A stretch of DNA of 64,000 nucleotides, from positions 1,054,001-1,118,000 of the forward strand of contig NZ_CP099397.1 in NCBI RefSeq assembly GCF_021495345.1, in the 5' to 3' direction. The notes beneath the pieces are model-generated. The model saw nothing but the letters and a program-made list of their open reading frames with translations, was not told where the DNA came from and searched no databases. Below, piece after piece: positions 39,890-48,702 of the stretch. This DNA is from Pseudomonas hydrolytica (GTDB taxonomy: Bacteria > Pseudomonadota > Gammaproteobacteria > Pseudomonadales > Pseudomonadaceae). Position 1 is the stretch's first letter; each line of letters opens with the position of its first letter. The position numbers and the translations under genes are program-made.

Positions 39890-40834
39890 ATGCATATCAA
39901 ACTCGCCAATCCCCGTGGCTTCTGCGCCGGCGTCGATCGCGCCATCGAAATCGTCAACCGTGCGCTGGAAGTGTTCGGCCCGCCGATCTACGTGCGCCAT
40001 GAAGTGGTGCACAACAAGTTCGTGGTCGAGGACCTGCGCGCGCGCGGCGCGGTATTCGTCGAAGAGCTGGATCAGGTGCCGGACGACGTCATCGTCATCT
40101 TCAGTGCTCATGGCGTGTCCAAGGCCGTGCGCGACGAGGCGGCACGGCGGGGCCTCAAGGTATTCGACGCCACCTGCCCGCTGGTGACCAAGGTGCATAT
40201 GGAAGTGGTGCGCTACAGCCGTGAGGGTCGTGAGTGCATCCTGATCGGCCACGAAGGTCACCCGGAAGTCGAAGGCACCATGGGCCAGTACGACGCCAGC
40301 AACGGCGGCGCCATCTACCTGGTGGAAGACGAGGCGGATGTCGCCGAGCTGCAGGTGCGCAACCCCGAGAACCTGGCGTTCGTCACCCAGACCACCCTGT
40401 CCATGGACGACACCAGCAAGGTGATCGACGCCCTGCGCGCCAAGTTCCCGGCCATCGGCGGCCCCCGCAAGGACGACATCTGCTATGCCACACAAAACCG
40501 TCAGGATGCGGTCAAACAACTGGCCAGCGAGTGCGACGTGCTGCTGGTCGTCGGCAGCCCCAACAGCTCCAACTCCAACCGCCTGCGCGAGCTGGCCGAG
40601 CGCATGGGTACCCCAGCCTACCTGATCGACGGCGCCGAAGACCTCAAGCACGAATGGTTCGACGGCGTGAAGGGTATCGGCATCACCGCAGGTGCCTCGG
40701 CGCCTGAGGTGCTGGTGCGTGGGGTAGTAGAGCAATTGCGCGCGTGGGGTGCGGCGGGGGAGACCGAGCTGGAGGGACGGCCGGAGAACATTACGTTCTC
40801 GATGCCGAGGGAGTTGCGGGTCAGGTCAATTTGA
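39890..40834 (+). CDS. ispH: 4-hydroxy-3-methylbut-2-enyl diphosphate reductase (LytB)
   Basis: 314 residues. This iron-sulfur enzyme does the last step of the MEP isoprenoid route. The three cluster cysteines are in [16 protein letters not shown] and [22 protein letters not shown] and [10 protein letters not shown] hold the substrate histidines. ATG 39890 fits the family start. It is separated from fkpB by a REP element and a hairpin but follows the usual order. Confidence 0.97.
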   Translation: MHIKLANPRGFCAGVDRAIEIVNRALEVFGPPIYVRHEVVHNKFVVEDLRARGAVFVEELDQVPDDVIVIFSAHGVSKAVRDEAARRGLKVFDATCPLVTKVHMEVVRYSREGRECILIGHEGHPEVEGTMGQYDASNGGAIYLVEDEADVAELQVRNPENLAFVTQTTLSMDDTSKVIDALRAKFPAIGGPRKDDICYATQNRQDAVKQLASECDVLLVVGSPNSSNSNRLRELAERMGTPAYLIDGAEDLKHEWFDGVKGIGITAGASAPEVLVRGVVEQLRAWGAAGETELEGRPENITFSMPRELRVRSI

Positions 40835-40853
40835 CGCAACTCATCGTTTTATA

Positions 40854-40879
40854 AAGAAGCCGGCGAAAGCCGGCTTCTT
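40854..40879. terminator. Terminator between ispH and pilE
   Basis: AAGAAGCCGGC and GCCGGCTTCTT pair around GAAA; a bidirectional terminator for convergent genes. Confidence 0.85.
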
Positions 40880-40890
40880 ATTTGGATGTA

Positions 40891-41262
40891 TCACCAGTTG
40901 CATCGAGCCGCGAGAGTGCCTCCTCTAGCATTTGCTGCCGTTAGCGTCAGTGTTCCTGCTGCAAGCCGTCCTGTCGCTGTAGCTGTGAGTGTGTAGGCAT
41001 TGGCCGTGACATTGTCTACAGCAATAGAGAACTCGCTTGTATTTGCAGGGAGGTTATTAAATCCCGCGTAGCTGCCAGCATTTTGTGCCCGGCGACGCTC
41101 GGCATTGGCAGCCGCTTGCATTAGCAGAGACTTGCCATCTTCGCAGGCGGCTCGCTCCAGGTAGGCCGTATAGTTTGGAATAGCAATGGCTGCCAAGATG
41201 GCGATGATCACAACCGCGATCATCACCTCTATTAGCGTAAAGCCTTTTTCTCGTTTCATCAT
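40891..41262 (-). CDS. pilE: Type IV minor pilin PilE
   Basis: 123 residues. Prepilin leader MMKREKG, then FTLIEVMIAVVIIAILAAIAIP: cleavage by PilD before Phe, with Glu5. Two cysteines (ACEDGK and the penultimate ARCNW region) can form the usual disulfide loop. It starts 6 bases after the pilY1 stop; pilY2, found here in P. aeruginosa, is absent. Last gene of the operon. Confidence 0.9.
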   Translation of the reverse strand: MMKREKGFTLIEVMIAVVIIAILAAIAIPNYTAYLERAACEDGKSLLMQAAANAERRRAQNAGSYAGFNNLPANTSEFSIAVDNVTANAYTLTATATGRLAAGTLTLTAANARGGTLAARCNW

Positions 41263-41268
41263 CTGTCC

Positions 41269-44200
41269 TTATTCCTCGTCGATCCAGTACAGCCGGGGCG
41301 TTACGGGCATCCAAATACACTGAGGGTTGTTGTCGCAGCGGCATTTCTCTGGGTTCGCACTTGTAGCGCAAGCGTCAGGCGGGTTATTGCCACCAGTAGG
41401 GGTCGGAACAAGTTGCGATGGATCGTGATACACCCAGCACGCATTGCCGGCGCAGTAAATCTGCGGATTGGACGGCAGGCTGGTCGCGTTGGTCTCTACA
41501 TATCTGGTGGTGGAAATGGCGGCAGCATTTTTCAGCATGACGGTATAAGCACGGCTGATACCTAGTGACGCCTTGCAGGAATTGGAATTCGAGCGTGGCT
41601 CGTAGGTGCTGAACAACACCATTCCGTCGGCTACCAAGGGACGGGACAGCACTTTCTCACCTTGTGCTGTTAGGCGGATATACCACCCACCGTTGGTGCT
41701 GCTGAATTGCTGTTCGGCAGCTGCTTTCTCAGTGGCGTTACCTGTTTGCGCTAGATTAGCGGTCGCATCATAGAGGTTTCCCTCGGTGAAAGTGCTCTCG
41801 CTGGCAGTGCCCTTTATGAGTTTGTCGGTGCGGAAAGAGTAGAAGCGATCTTGAATATTTTTATCCAGCGGATGACCGCGATAGCCACTCCCAATGTTCA
41901 CGGTAAGGACTCTGGTATTGCCAACGTTGAGCAGGGCAAGCTCTGCCTCATGGTAGAACCGTCGCGCAGCGGCGGTTCCAGCGCCTCCCACATCAGCAAA
42001 TACACCGTTGCCTCCGCTACCTGCTGGGCTGACCAAGCTTGCCCCACTCGAGCCGTTGTTAATATGGAAGCGCCAGATTTGGCCCCCCATATCGCCAACG
42101 AAGAACTGTCCGGCTAGGCCTTGTGAGTCGATCACCGCGTTGCCGTTGGCATCGGGACGTAGTCCGATAACCGATACTCTGCTGGGGATGCTGTAACGCA
42201 TGCGACTGAGCGTAGCGTCATGCCCGGCCGCGCTACTGGCTGACCAGATTTTTGCGCCAGTTACTGCATCTACGATATAGACAGCGTTACCCATGGTATC
42301 GACGGTACGTTCACTGACGTTGTCCTGATTCGGGTCGTAACCGCCGCCAAAGATCAGTACGTCCTTGATCGTGGAACCAACCTGAATCTTTGTGCGTACC
42401 GGTGCCGACCAAGTTTGCCCCAGTTGCTCAAAGCCTGCGGTGACTCCGCCTTGGATTTTCCATAGCAGCTGTGGTGAGTTTCGATTGGTAATGTCCAGTG
42501 CATAGATGTCACGGCCGCCACGGCCCATGGTGGCGTAGGCGTAAACGAATTCATTGGGATTAAGACCGGTCAGCAGCGGGCCAGAACGATCTGCTGGGTT
42601 AACCCCCCCGTAAATCACCCCGTTGCCATTGACATCATTGGCCCACACCACAACGGTGTTATCCATGCCGTAACGGCGCGGTTTCAACGTCGTCGACTTG
42701 GCATCTAGACGCAGCTGTCGGACGTTGGCAAGCAGCGGCTCTGGCATAAAGGCGAATCGTTCCACGCCATTGCTGGTATCGAACAACTGAATGAAACCTT
42801 CGTTGCTGCCGATGACTACTCCTTGGTCCTCGTTGGTGCAACGGCGACTACTGTCGTAGGTATTGCAGGCGTAAGTCACCAAGCTAGGCGTGGCATGTAG
42901 AGGGTCGCCCAACGCACGGCGCTCATTATTTGTCGCTGGATCAAGGCCGCGGATATAGCTAATTAGCTCACTGCGTTCATCCGCATTTGCTGCGCCAAAT
43001 TTATCTGCGGTAAGAGCCGTGTTGCCTGTTGCGATAGCGGTGAGGGCATTGGAGTTAGGAGTGACGTTCGTCAGCAGCAAGCGACTGCCACTGGCCGGCA
43101 AGCGAGATGCGGCACCGCCCAACACTATGCTGCCTCCGTCGCGGTCAGCGGACCAGAAGCTTCGCGAGTCACTGCGGAAAAAACCGGTATTTGCGTCAAT
43201 GGCAGGGATACCATCGGCATCCACGATGAAAGCTGCACCATTAGCAGTTGCCATTCGATAGCGTTTCAGGTTGCCAGGCCAGCGATCAGTCTCCGAAGGC
43301 CTGAACAGGGAGAAATAGAGTTCATCCTTGTTGTCTTGGCGGTTGAAGGTATTGGCTGGTGCGGTGGCGCTGACGAAAGTGGTGTCAGTGGCTAGCACCT
43401 CCTGAATGATCCGGTTGAAAGCATCACTTAGTTCACCAGCATTCTCGGCGGTGCTGAAGGAGCCCCCGCCATTGCTGGCGACCTCACGCAGGAAGGTCTT
43501 GATTTGGTTGCTGGCGGTAGTGCCACTGGCATCTAGTGCGAAGCCGACTGTATGGGTGGTGATGTAATGATTGCCTTCCAAGCTGGATTGATCATTCTCA
43601 GTGATCCAACGAGCAAGGGTGCGTGCACAGCGCTCGCCGTCGTCGCTGGCGTCGTTGGAGCAACTGAGGCCTGTGAGGGATGCGATGGCGTTCTTGGCTG
43701 CTGTCGTATTGTTATTGGCTTGGCCATCGGTTAACAGCACGATGTGGTTGGCTTGGCATGCGCTGTCGATAGGCGATGGTCGCCCGCTGACTTCGTTGCG
43801 CATGTAGCGCACGGCATCTAAATAGGTAGGGACGATTGGTGTGCCGTCTGCGGCTGTCATGTTCTGTACTAAAGCATTCACGTGGCTGCGCACAGTAGTT
43901 ACCAGGCCGCCGGAACTGAGTTTAAGTCTCAGTTTGATCGACTGTCCCGGATTGTCTTCGAACGCCACAGCTTGCAGGGAAGTATCGGTGGTGTGGCGGA
44001 CAAACATGTTCAATGCGTTACCGCGATCCCAAGCTGAGTTGGCGAAGATACTTGTCAGCGCGCCGTTGAGGCTGCTGATATCGCAGGTGACCGGTTGTCC
44101 CGATACCCAGCCGGTGCCGCTGTTAATATTGCAGTCGCTCTCGGATGTCCGTGTGGTGCGATTGCTTAGGTTATTACTAGTAGCTTGAAAGGCGGTGGCT

Positions 44201-46002
44201 GTTGCGCTGTTCTGGAAACTGATACGACTAACTTGGTTAGGGGAGGTCACCGTACTAGATGGTGTCATCACCACCTCGGCTTTCATAACGCTGGTGCCGC
44301 GCGCGATCGGAAGATTCTCGAAGCGAATGCCCAGTTGGTTGCGGCTCAGTGGCAAGCTGTTCTGGTTGAGCGTGACGGTGCCACTATTGTTCTGATAGCC
44401 GTCGTTGGCATTGGTGGTGACGCGAGCCTCAATAATCGGATTGAAGCAGCCGTCCTTTCCGCCGGTATAGCTAAGCGTAAGCACAGGCTGGAGGCCTCCT
44501 GCGCCGTCAAAGCTATGGGCGCTGCGTGAACCGGTGCCTGCCGTTGGGGTGATATGGAACGCCATAGAGTTGTTACCACACCAACTGCCGAGGTTCACCA
44601 CTTCCTGCACCAAGGCAGTGACATCGGGGCCTGGTATCGGCTCAGGGGTGGCTTGGCTAGTCCAGGGGGCCGGTGTCCATGTGCTTACGGCCGTGGTCTT
44701 GGCTCGAGTTTGCAGGTTGCTACCATTGGTGAAGGTGCTGGCATCACCAGTGCGTTCCGCCCGGACTTCGAAGGTCACCGGAGTGTTATTAGCTGCTGAG
44801 GGAAAGAAGTCGATACGTGCGGAAGTGACCGTGGCACCTTGAGGGATGCTCACATCTTGAAAGCGCAGAGCGCCCATTCGCGATTCAGGGGCAAGACCTT
44901 CTACGGTGTAGTTGACGACTAGTGACGGAGCGTTGCCAGTTGAGCAGTTATTGGCGCAGAACGTGTAATCCTGTGCATTCTCGTTTGAAGTGCTGGTGTT
45001 AGTCAGGCGGACAAACATGCCTTGTACCGGATCACCGTTTGGCGCCGCGCTCTTCAATGTATTGAACTGTGAAGTGATATCGATTGCAACGCGATTACCG
45101 GAAATCCATCCGTTAGCCTGAATATTGGCCGCAGTCTGGTAGGTCCGAGTCCCCACAGGGTTGCTGTCGTTAAGCGGCGCGGGTGTTTTATTGTTCTGCA
45201 ACTGCACATTGATAAGCGGATTGCGTCTTGCCGCTGCAGGGCTGTTGGTAGGGGTGATCTCGATGTAAGCATTCGTGATCGTTGCATTGGCCGGGATATT
45301 GAGCCCTTGGAAATGAAACAAGGCCATAGTGCCTAGGCTACGGCGTAGGTTCAAATCAGTCATGGTGCTGTTGGTGCACACTGCATTGCCAGGGCGCGAG
45401 GGTGGGCTCAGACGGCAGGCATATTCAGTACCGCCGCTGGTCAGGCGAAAAAAACTGCCGGTAGTGCCAAGAATGGAGCTTGCCTGATTGGGCAGAGGCT
45501 GGGTGGTGTCGATGACGCCCATGATGAGGTTCGGGTTGTCGACCACCGCGCTACCAAGCGGCGAGATGGCCTGCGTCGCATCATCCGAACTCTGCCTAAT
45601 ATTTGGTACGCCGGCGACCAGCTCTACATCGCCGCCTAGTTCCTTATCAATATATTCGACTGGGTATACGTAGCGAGTATTACCATAGGCGGCTCGGGGG
45701 TTGAGTACCATTACGCCAACGTTGATGTTACTGGTGTTGCTCATGATGTCGCTGAAGGCGTCCTTCAGCACCATCATACGCGACTGCTGGGAGCCCGTAG
45801 CCGTGTTGTTGCTGTCCAAGCGCCAGTTCATCGAGCCGGAATTGTCGAGAATGAACAGGACATTGGGTTTGACGCTGTCGTCAATAGCCGGTCCGCCAAA
45901 AAAGACTTCGGTGTCGTCGGCATGGCTGAATGCCGCGCTGAGAATCAGCGTACTGGTTACAGCGGAGGAGAGCAGGGTGCGCAGTTGAATTAGGCGCTTC
46001 AT
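41269..46002 (-). CDS. pilY1: PilY1, type IV pilus tip adhesin/mechanosensor, enlarged
   Basis: 1577 residues from ATG 46002, against about 1160 in P. aeruginosa. Signal peptide 1-28. The vWA domain starts normally with the MIDAS motif DNSGS (53-57), but its TDG motif comes at 758-760; between them are three similar beta-rich modules of about 150 residues (about 215-370, 371-516, 517-700), each with a pattern like IPxxATITxAxI. The C-terminal beta-propeller holds an EF-hand-like calcium loop DANGNAVID (1284-1292), as needed for pilus extension and retraction in the known protein. Codon use is less GC-rich than the flanks. Sure of family; the role of the extra modules is not known. Confidence 0.93.
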   Translation of the reverse strand: MKRLIQLRTLLSSAVTSTLILSAAFSHADDTEVFFGGPAIDDSVKPNVLFILDNSGSMNWRLDSNNTATGSQQSRMMVLKDAFSDIMSNTSNINVGVMVLNPRAAYGNTRYVYPVEYIDKELGGDVELVAGVPNIRQSSDDATQAISPLGSAVVDNPNLIMGVIDTTQPLPNQASSILGTTGSFFRLTSGGTEYACRLSPPSRPGNAVCTNSTMTDLNLRRSLGTMALFHFQGLNIPANATITNAYIEITPTNSPAAARRNPLINVQLQNNKTPAPLNDSNPVGTRTYQTAANIQANGWISGNRVAIDITSQFNTLKSAAPNGDPVQGMFVRLTNTSTSNENAQDYTFCANNCSTGNAPSLVVNYTVEGLAPESRMGALRFQDVSIPQGATVTSARIDFFPSAANNTPVTFEVRAERTGDASTFTNGSNLQTRAKTTAVSTWTPAPWTSQATPEPIPGPDVTALVQEVVNLGSWCGNNSMAFHITPTAGTGSRSAHSFDGAGGLQPVLTLSYTGGKDGCFNPIIEARVTTNANDGYQNNSGTVTLNQNSLPLSRNQLGIRFENLPIARGTSVMKAEVVMTPSSTVTSPNQVSRISFQNSATATAFQATSNNLSNRTTRTSESDCNINSGTGWVSGQPVTCDISSLNGALTSIFANSAWDRGNALNMFVRHTTDTSLQAVAFEDNPGQSIKLRLKLSSGGLVTTVRSHVNALVQNMTAADGTPIVPTYLDAVRYMRNEVSGRPSPIDSACQANHIVLLTDGQANNNTTAAKNAIASLTGLSCSNDASDDGERCARTLARWITENDQSSLEGNHYITTHTVGFALDASGTTASNQIKTFLREVASNGGGSFSTAENAGELSDAFNRIIQEVLATDTTFVSATAPANTFNRQDNKDELYFSLFRPSETDRWPGNLKRYRMATANGAAFIVDADGIPAIDANTGFFRSDSRSFWSADRDGGSIVLGGAASRLPASGSRLLLTNVTPNSNALTAIATGNTALTADKFGAANADERSELISYIRGLDPATNNERRALGDPLHATPSLVTYACNTYDSSRRCTNEDQGVVIGSNEGFIQLFDTSNGVERFAFMPEPLLANVRQLRLDAKSTTLKPRRYGMDNTVVVWANDVNGNGVIYGGVNPADRSGPLLTGLNPNEFVYAYATMGRGGRDIYALDITNRNSPQLLWKIQGGVTAGFEQLGQTWSAPVRTKIQVGSTIKDVLIFGGGYDPNQDNVSERTVDTMGNAVYIVDAVTGAKIWSASSAAGHDATLSRMRYSIPSRVSVIGLRPDANGNAVIDSQGLAGQFFVGDMGGQIWRFHINNGSSGASLVSPAGSGGNGVFADVGGAGTAAARRFYHEAELALLNVGNTRVLTVNIGSGYRGHPLDKNIQDRFYSFRTDKLIKGTASESTFTEGNLYDATANLAQTGNATEKAAAEQQFSSTNGGWYIRLTAQGEKVLSRPLVADGMVLFSTYEPRSNSNSCKASLGISRAYTVMLKNAAAISTTRYVETNATSLPSNPQIYCAGNACWVYHDPSQLVPTPTGGNNPPDACATSANPEKCRCDNNPQCIWMPVTPRLYWIDEE

Positions 46003-46052
46003 GGTGTGGTCCTCGTGCCTGATGAACAGGCAATGCAACATTCAAATAGGGC

Positions 46053-46490
46053 TTAGGGGATATAACGGTTCTGCAGACCTTGGCGATGAGTTGCGGTGGC
46101 ACCGCAATTGCCATCGTTGTCGCAGGCCTGTCCGGTGCTCACAACGTCGAAACGAATGACGTAGAGCCCTTGAGACATTCCACTACCCTCCAGAATTGGA
46201 ATTTGCGTGCTTGTGTCAGCCAGCGGGGCAGCTTCATAGGTGATGGCCCCGGAAGCGTTCAAGTTACCGATGGCGTTGGGGTGCCAGCCACTGCCCGGTT
46301 GGAAGTACTGATTAGCCCAACGTTGCAAGCCACTTTCGGCAGCCTGAAATGCAACGTTTTGCTGTTGATTGTTGGAGGAAATACGCAACTGCAGGTTGGA
46401 TTGTGAAGCTGCAGTAATGGCAATAATTGTGAGCATCAGCAGTAACACCAGGCTGACGAGCAGAACCATCCCTTGCTGGCGAGTATTCAT
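46053..46490 (-). CDS. pilX: Type IV minor pilin PilX
   Basis: 145 residues. Leader MNTRQQG, then MVLLVSLVLLLMLTIIAITAAS: the fifth mature residue is Val rather than Glu. Then QLRISSNNQQQNVAFQAAESGLQ, the PilX/PilW N-terminal signature. It helps prime pilus assembly at the tip with PilV, PilW, FimU and PilY1. Its start overlaps the pilW stop by 4 bases. Confidence 0.88.
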   Translation of the reverse strand: MNTRQQGMVLLVSLVLLLMLTIIAITAASQSNLQLRISSNNQQQNVAFQAAESGLQRWANQYFQPGSGWHPNAIGNLNASGAITYEAAPLADTSTQIPILEGSGMSQGLYVIRFDVVSTGQACDNDGNCGATATHRQGLQNRYIP

Positions 46491-47062
46491 TGCAGACGAT
46501 TCCTAAGTTCGTAAGTGGCGCTAAAAGTCCGAGGATTTAAAAGTGTGCCTGTCGTCCTAGAGTCAGAAACCGTGATCTGAATATGAATGGCCTTGGCTGT
46601 GAGAGGATCGTTGCCTGGAAGGAAGGTAAAGGCCATGCTTGCGTTGTCTAGAATGGGATCTCCATTACGACGTATACCGCTGTTGGCGTTTGTATAAGTA
46701 ATTGGCGGTTCAAAGGCGAGTGCTGTAGTGCCGCAACCAGTACCAGGAGTTGCGTAACGAAAAGTCAGGCTGTTTGTACCTGCGGTCGTGACTGCCGCGT
46801 CGGGAAGCGATGTGTTGTCCGGCGAAAAGGTGGTGACGGTATCTGATGCTACACAGCCCTGATAGCCCGCTCTCCGAGCATCTTGTCCAATTATTTCCAG
46901 AGCCAATCGACCACTTTCCTGCATAAAAGTGAGTTCGGTGTTGTCGCGGTCGGCAAAAAAGCTGCGGCTGAAAATTTCAGTGACACCAAGGATCAATAAC
47001 GAACTGATCACGATGGCAACCATGAGTTCGACTAGTGAAAGCCCTTTCTGTGTGCGATTCAT
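46487..47062 (-). CDS. pilW: Type IV minor pilin PilW
   Basis: 191 residues. Leader ending KG, then LSLVELMVAIVISSLLILG with Glu5; then FMQESGRLALEIIGQDARRAGYQGC, the PilW signature, and several cysteines for disulfides. Overlaps pilV by 4 bases and pilX by 4 bases. Shorter than the ~270 residues I recall for P. aeruginosa PilW. Confidence 0.88.
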   Translation of the reverse strand: MNRTQKGLSLVELMVAIVISSLLILGVTEIFSRSFFADRDNTELTFMQESGRLALEIIGQDARRAGYQGCVASDTVTTFSPDNTSLPDAAVTTAGTNSLTFRYATPGTGCGTTALAFEPPITYTNANSGIRRNGDPILDNASMAFTFLPGNDPLTAKAIHIQITVSDSRTTGTLLNPRTFSATYELRNRLQ

Positions 47063-47550
47063 AGTTCTGCCTCTACTATCAGATCACTATTCTCTGCGTT
47101 TGCCTCTTGCCATTCGATGGTGACGCGGTATACGGAGCCGCTTTGGCGCTCCACACTCGCTGTTTGGACATTCGGTAAACTGCTGCGGACTTGTACGCAC
47201 CATTCTGAAAGATCTGCCGTAGCTTTGGGTGAGCCTGTAGCTGCCGCGTTTCCACCAGCGGGGCAGTTTGCTGAGGAATACGAGTAGTTGTAATCAGTGC
47301 TTTGTGATGCGTGAGTGACGGTAAAAGAGGTGTAGGCACTATTGCTGGTGACCTTGTTGGCGCGCATACGGTCAATGATGTCATATGCCAGCAACGTCGC
47401 TTGGCTGCGGGAGTAAGCGCTTTCGCTCGACTGAAGACTCTGCATCATCAATGTGCCCATGCCGAGCAGACCGATAGCAAGTATCACTACGGCCACCATC
47501 ACCTCGATCAGAGTAAAAGCTTTTCCCTCATGGCGGTTTATGGCTCTCAT
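47059..47550 (-). CDS. pilV: Type IV minor pilin PilV
   Basis: 163 residues. The hydrophobic N-helix is FTLIEVMVAVVILAIGLLGMGTLM with Glu5, but the residue before the cleavage point is Ala (EGKA), not the usual Gly. The rest has two cysteines (ANCPAGG, LSEWCVQV), as in the PilV/PilW group. Overlaps fimU by 4 bases. The Ala at -1 could slow PilD processing or may be tolerated. Confidence 0.87.
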   Translation of the reverse strand: MRAINRHEGKAFTLIEVMVAVVILAIGLLGMGTLMMQSLQSSESAYSRSQATLLAYDIIDRMRANKVTSNSAYTSFTVTHASQSTDYNYSYSSANCPAGGNAAATGSPKATADLSEWCVQVRSSLPNVQTASVERQSGSVYRVTIEWQEANAENSDLIVEAEL

Positions 47551-47984
47551 TCGGTTCCCTCCGAACTCTGGGGTGTGTTGTTGGATGTACTGCTCGTCAA
47601 GCTTGCGCGGCCTATTGTATTGATCTCTATATTGCGTCCTCCCACGTTGATGCTCGCTGTGGTTTGGGGACGGCCATTGGCTTGGAAGGTGACAGCTACA
47701 TTGCTCGCGGTCACACCAGTAGGTATGGATACCACCCGAATGTCCTCGCTACCGTCACTCACTATCCAAGTGGACCCGGTGGTGGTCACGCTGACTGAGG
47801 CGCGTCTGGCAATCGCTTCGCTGCGTGCCAGTTGTAAAGCGCCTAGCAGGCTGTTTCGGGCGGAAGTTTCTCGGCCGCTTTCCATCATTGCCTGATAGCT
47901 GGGTACAGCGATGCTCGAGACAATTGCGATGAGGGCAATCACTACCATCAGCTCAATCAGCGTGAATCCTCTGCTTGATTCCAT
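47547..47984 (-). CDS. fimU: Type IV minor pilin FimU (GspH-like)
   Basis: 145 residues from ATG 47984, with GGAG 6 bases upstream. Leader ends SRG, then FTLIELMVVIALIAIVSSIAVP. The LLGALQLARSEAIARRASVSV block is the GspH/FimT fold. It is first in the overlapping run fimU-pilV-pilW-pilX, and in P. aeruginosa this operon is under AlgR; a partial CCGTTC box is seen at 48049-48054 but is weak. Confidence 0.86.
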   Translation of the reverse strand: MESSRGFTLIELMVVIALIAIVSSIAVPSYQAMMESGRETSARNSLLGALQLARSEAIARRASVSVTTTGSTWIVSDGSEDIRVVSIPTGVTASNVAVTFQANGRPQTTASINVGGRNIEINTIGRASLTSSTSNNTPQSSEGTE

Positions 47985-48132
47985 AACCACTCCGCCAGCG
48001 ATAAGCCCAAAGACACGATGCTAATTTAGCCACCAAGTGTTTTCAGACTCCGTTCAAGCCAGACGGGCGGGCGTTTTGGCAGATGAATTGACTCTGCGCC
48101 GCCAGGTGCTGTGAGGCGTGTCACGCTGTGGC

Positions 48133-48642
48133 TCAGCAGTAGGCTCCACGCGCGGGTGGCTGATTGCGAACCCGCCCTGAAAGCGCGATGACCACTTGGC
48201 GTTGCGGAGCGCCCCTCTTGCAGAGAGTGAAGGTTCCGTTCAGGGCTCGGGTGGTGCCGTCTGCTTCGAACTGGATATGAGACTTGTTGCGGTTCCAGTG
48301 CCAGGAAAGGCCTTCAGCAATCTGCGTTTGATAGAGCAGCTCATCGCCTATATCCCGTTGTCCGTTAGCGTTGTGGTCTACGAATATCAAGAGTGTGCCG
48401 CGCCAAATGGTGGACTCCGAGCAGCGGCTTTCGCCTTGACATAAAGTGACGACGCGGCGGGTATACACCGCATTGCTGCGCGTGTGATGAAGCAAGGAAA
48501 GCAACTGATTAACGGCTTGCGTTCGCTCATTGTTCTCAATTTGCTGCCGCAGGTTGGGCAGTGCGATGCTGATCAATACCAACAGCATAGCGAGCGTGCT
48601 TATCAGCTCAAGAAGCGTACGGCCATAGATTTTCCGAGACAT
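48133..48642 (-). CDS. fimT: FimT-like pseudopilin
   Basis: 169 residues. GspH-type layout: short leader MSRKIYG, then RTLLELISTLAMLLVLISIALP. Glu5 is present, but the first mature residue is Arg instead of Phe. Then LLSLLHHTRSNAVYTRRVVTLC and FVDHNANGQRDIGDE, typical of FimT. FimT homologues bind DNA in natural transformation; basic residues (RGAPQRQ, SGRVRNQPPARG) near the C-terminus fit. It stands 142 bases upstream of fimU and may be its own unit. Confidence 0.82.
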   Translation of the reverse strand: MSRKIYGRTLLELISTLAMLLVLISIALPNLRQQIENNERTQAVNQLLSLLHHTRSNAVYTRRVVTLCQGESRCSESTIWRGTLLIFVDHNANGQRDIGDELLYQTQIAEGLSWHWNRNKSHIQFEADGTTRALNGTFTLCKRGAPQRQVVIALSGRVRNQPPARGAYC

Positions 48643-48702
48643 TATCCAGCATCCTTGCCAGTCGGTTATTCATGAATGCGAAGATTAGCCTAGGATCGAT
48701 AG

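Noticed and set aside
48047..48058. AlgR-like box upstream of fimU
   Set aside because: Only CCGTTC matches the known consensus; too weak to list as a site.
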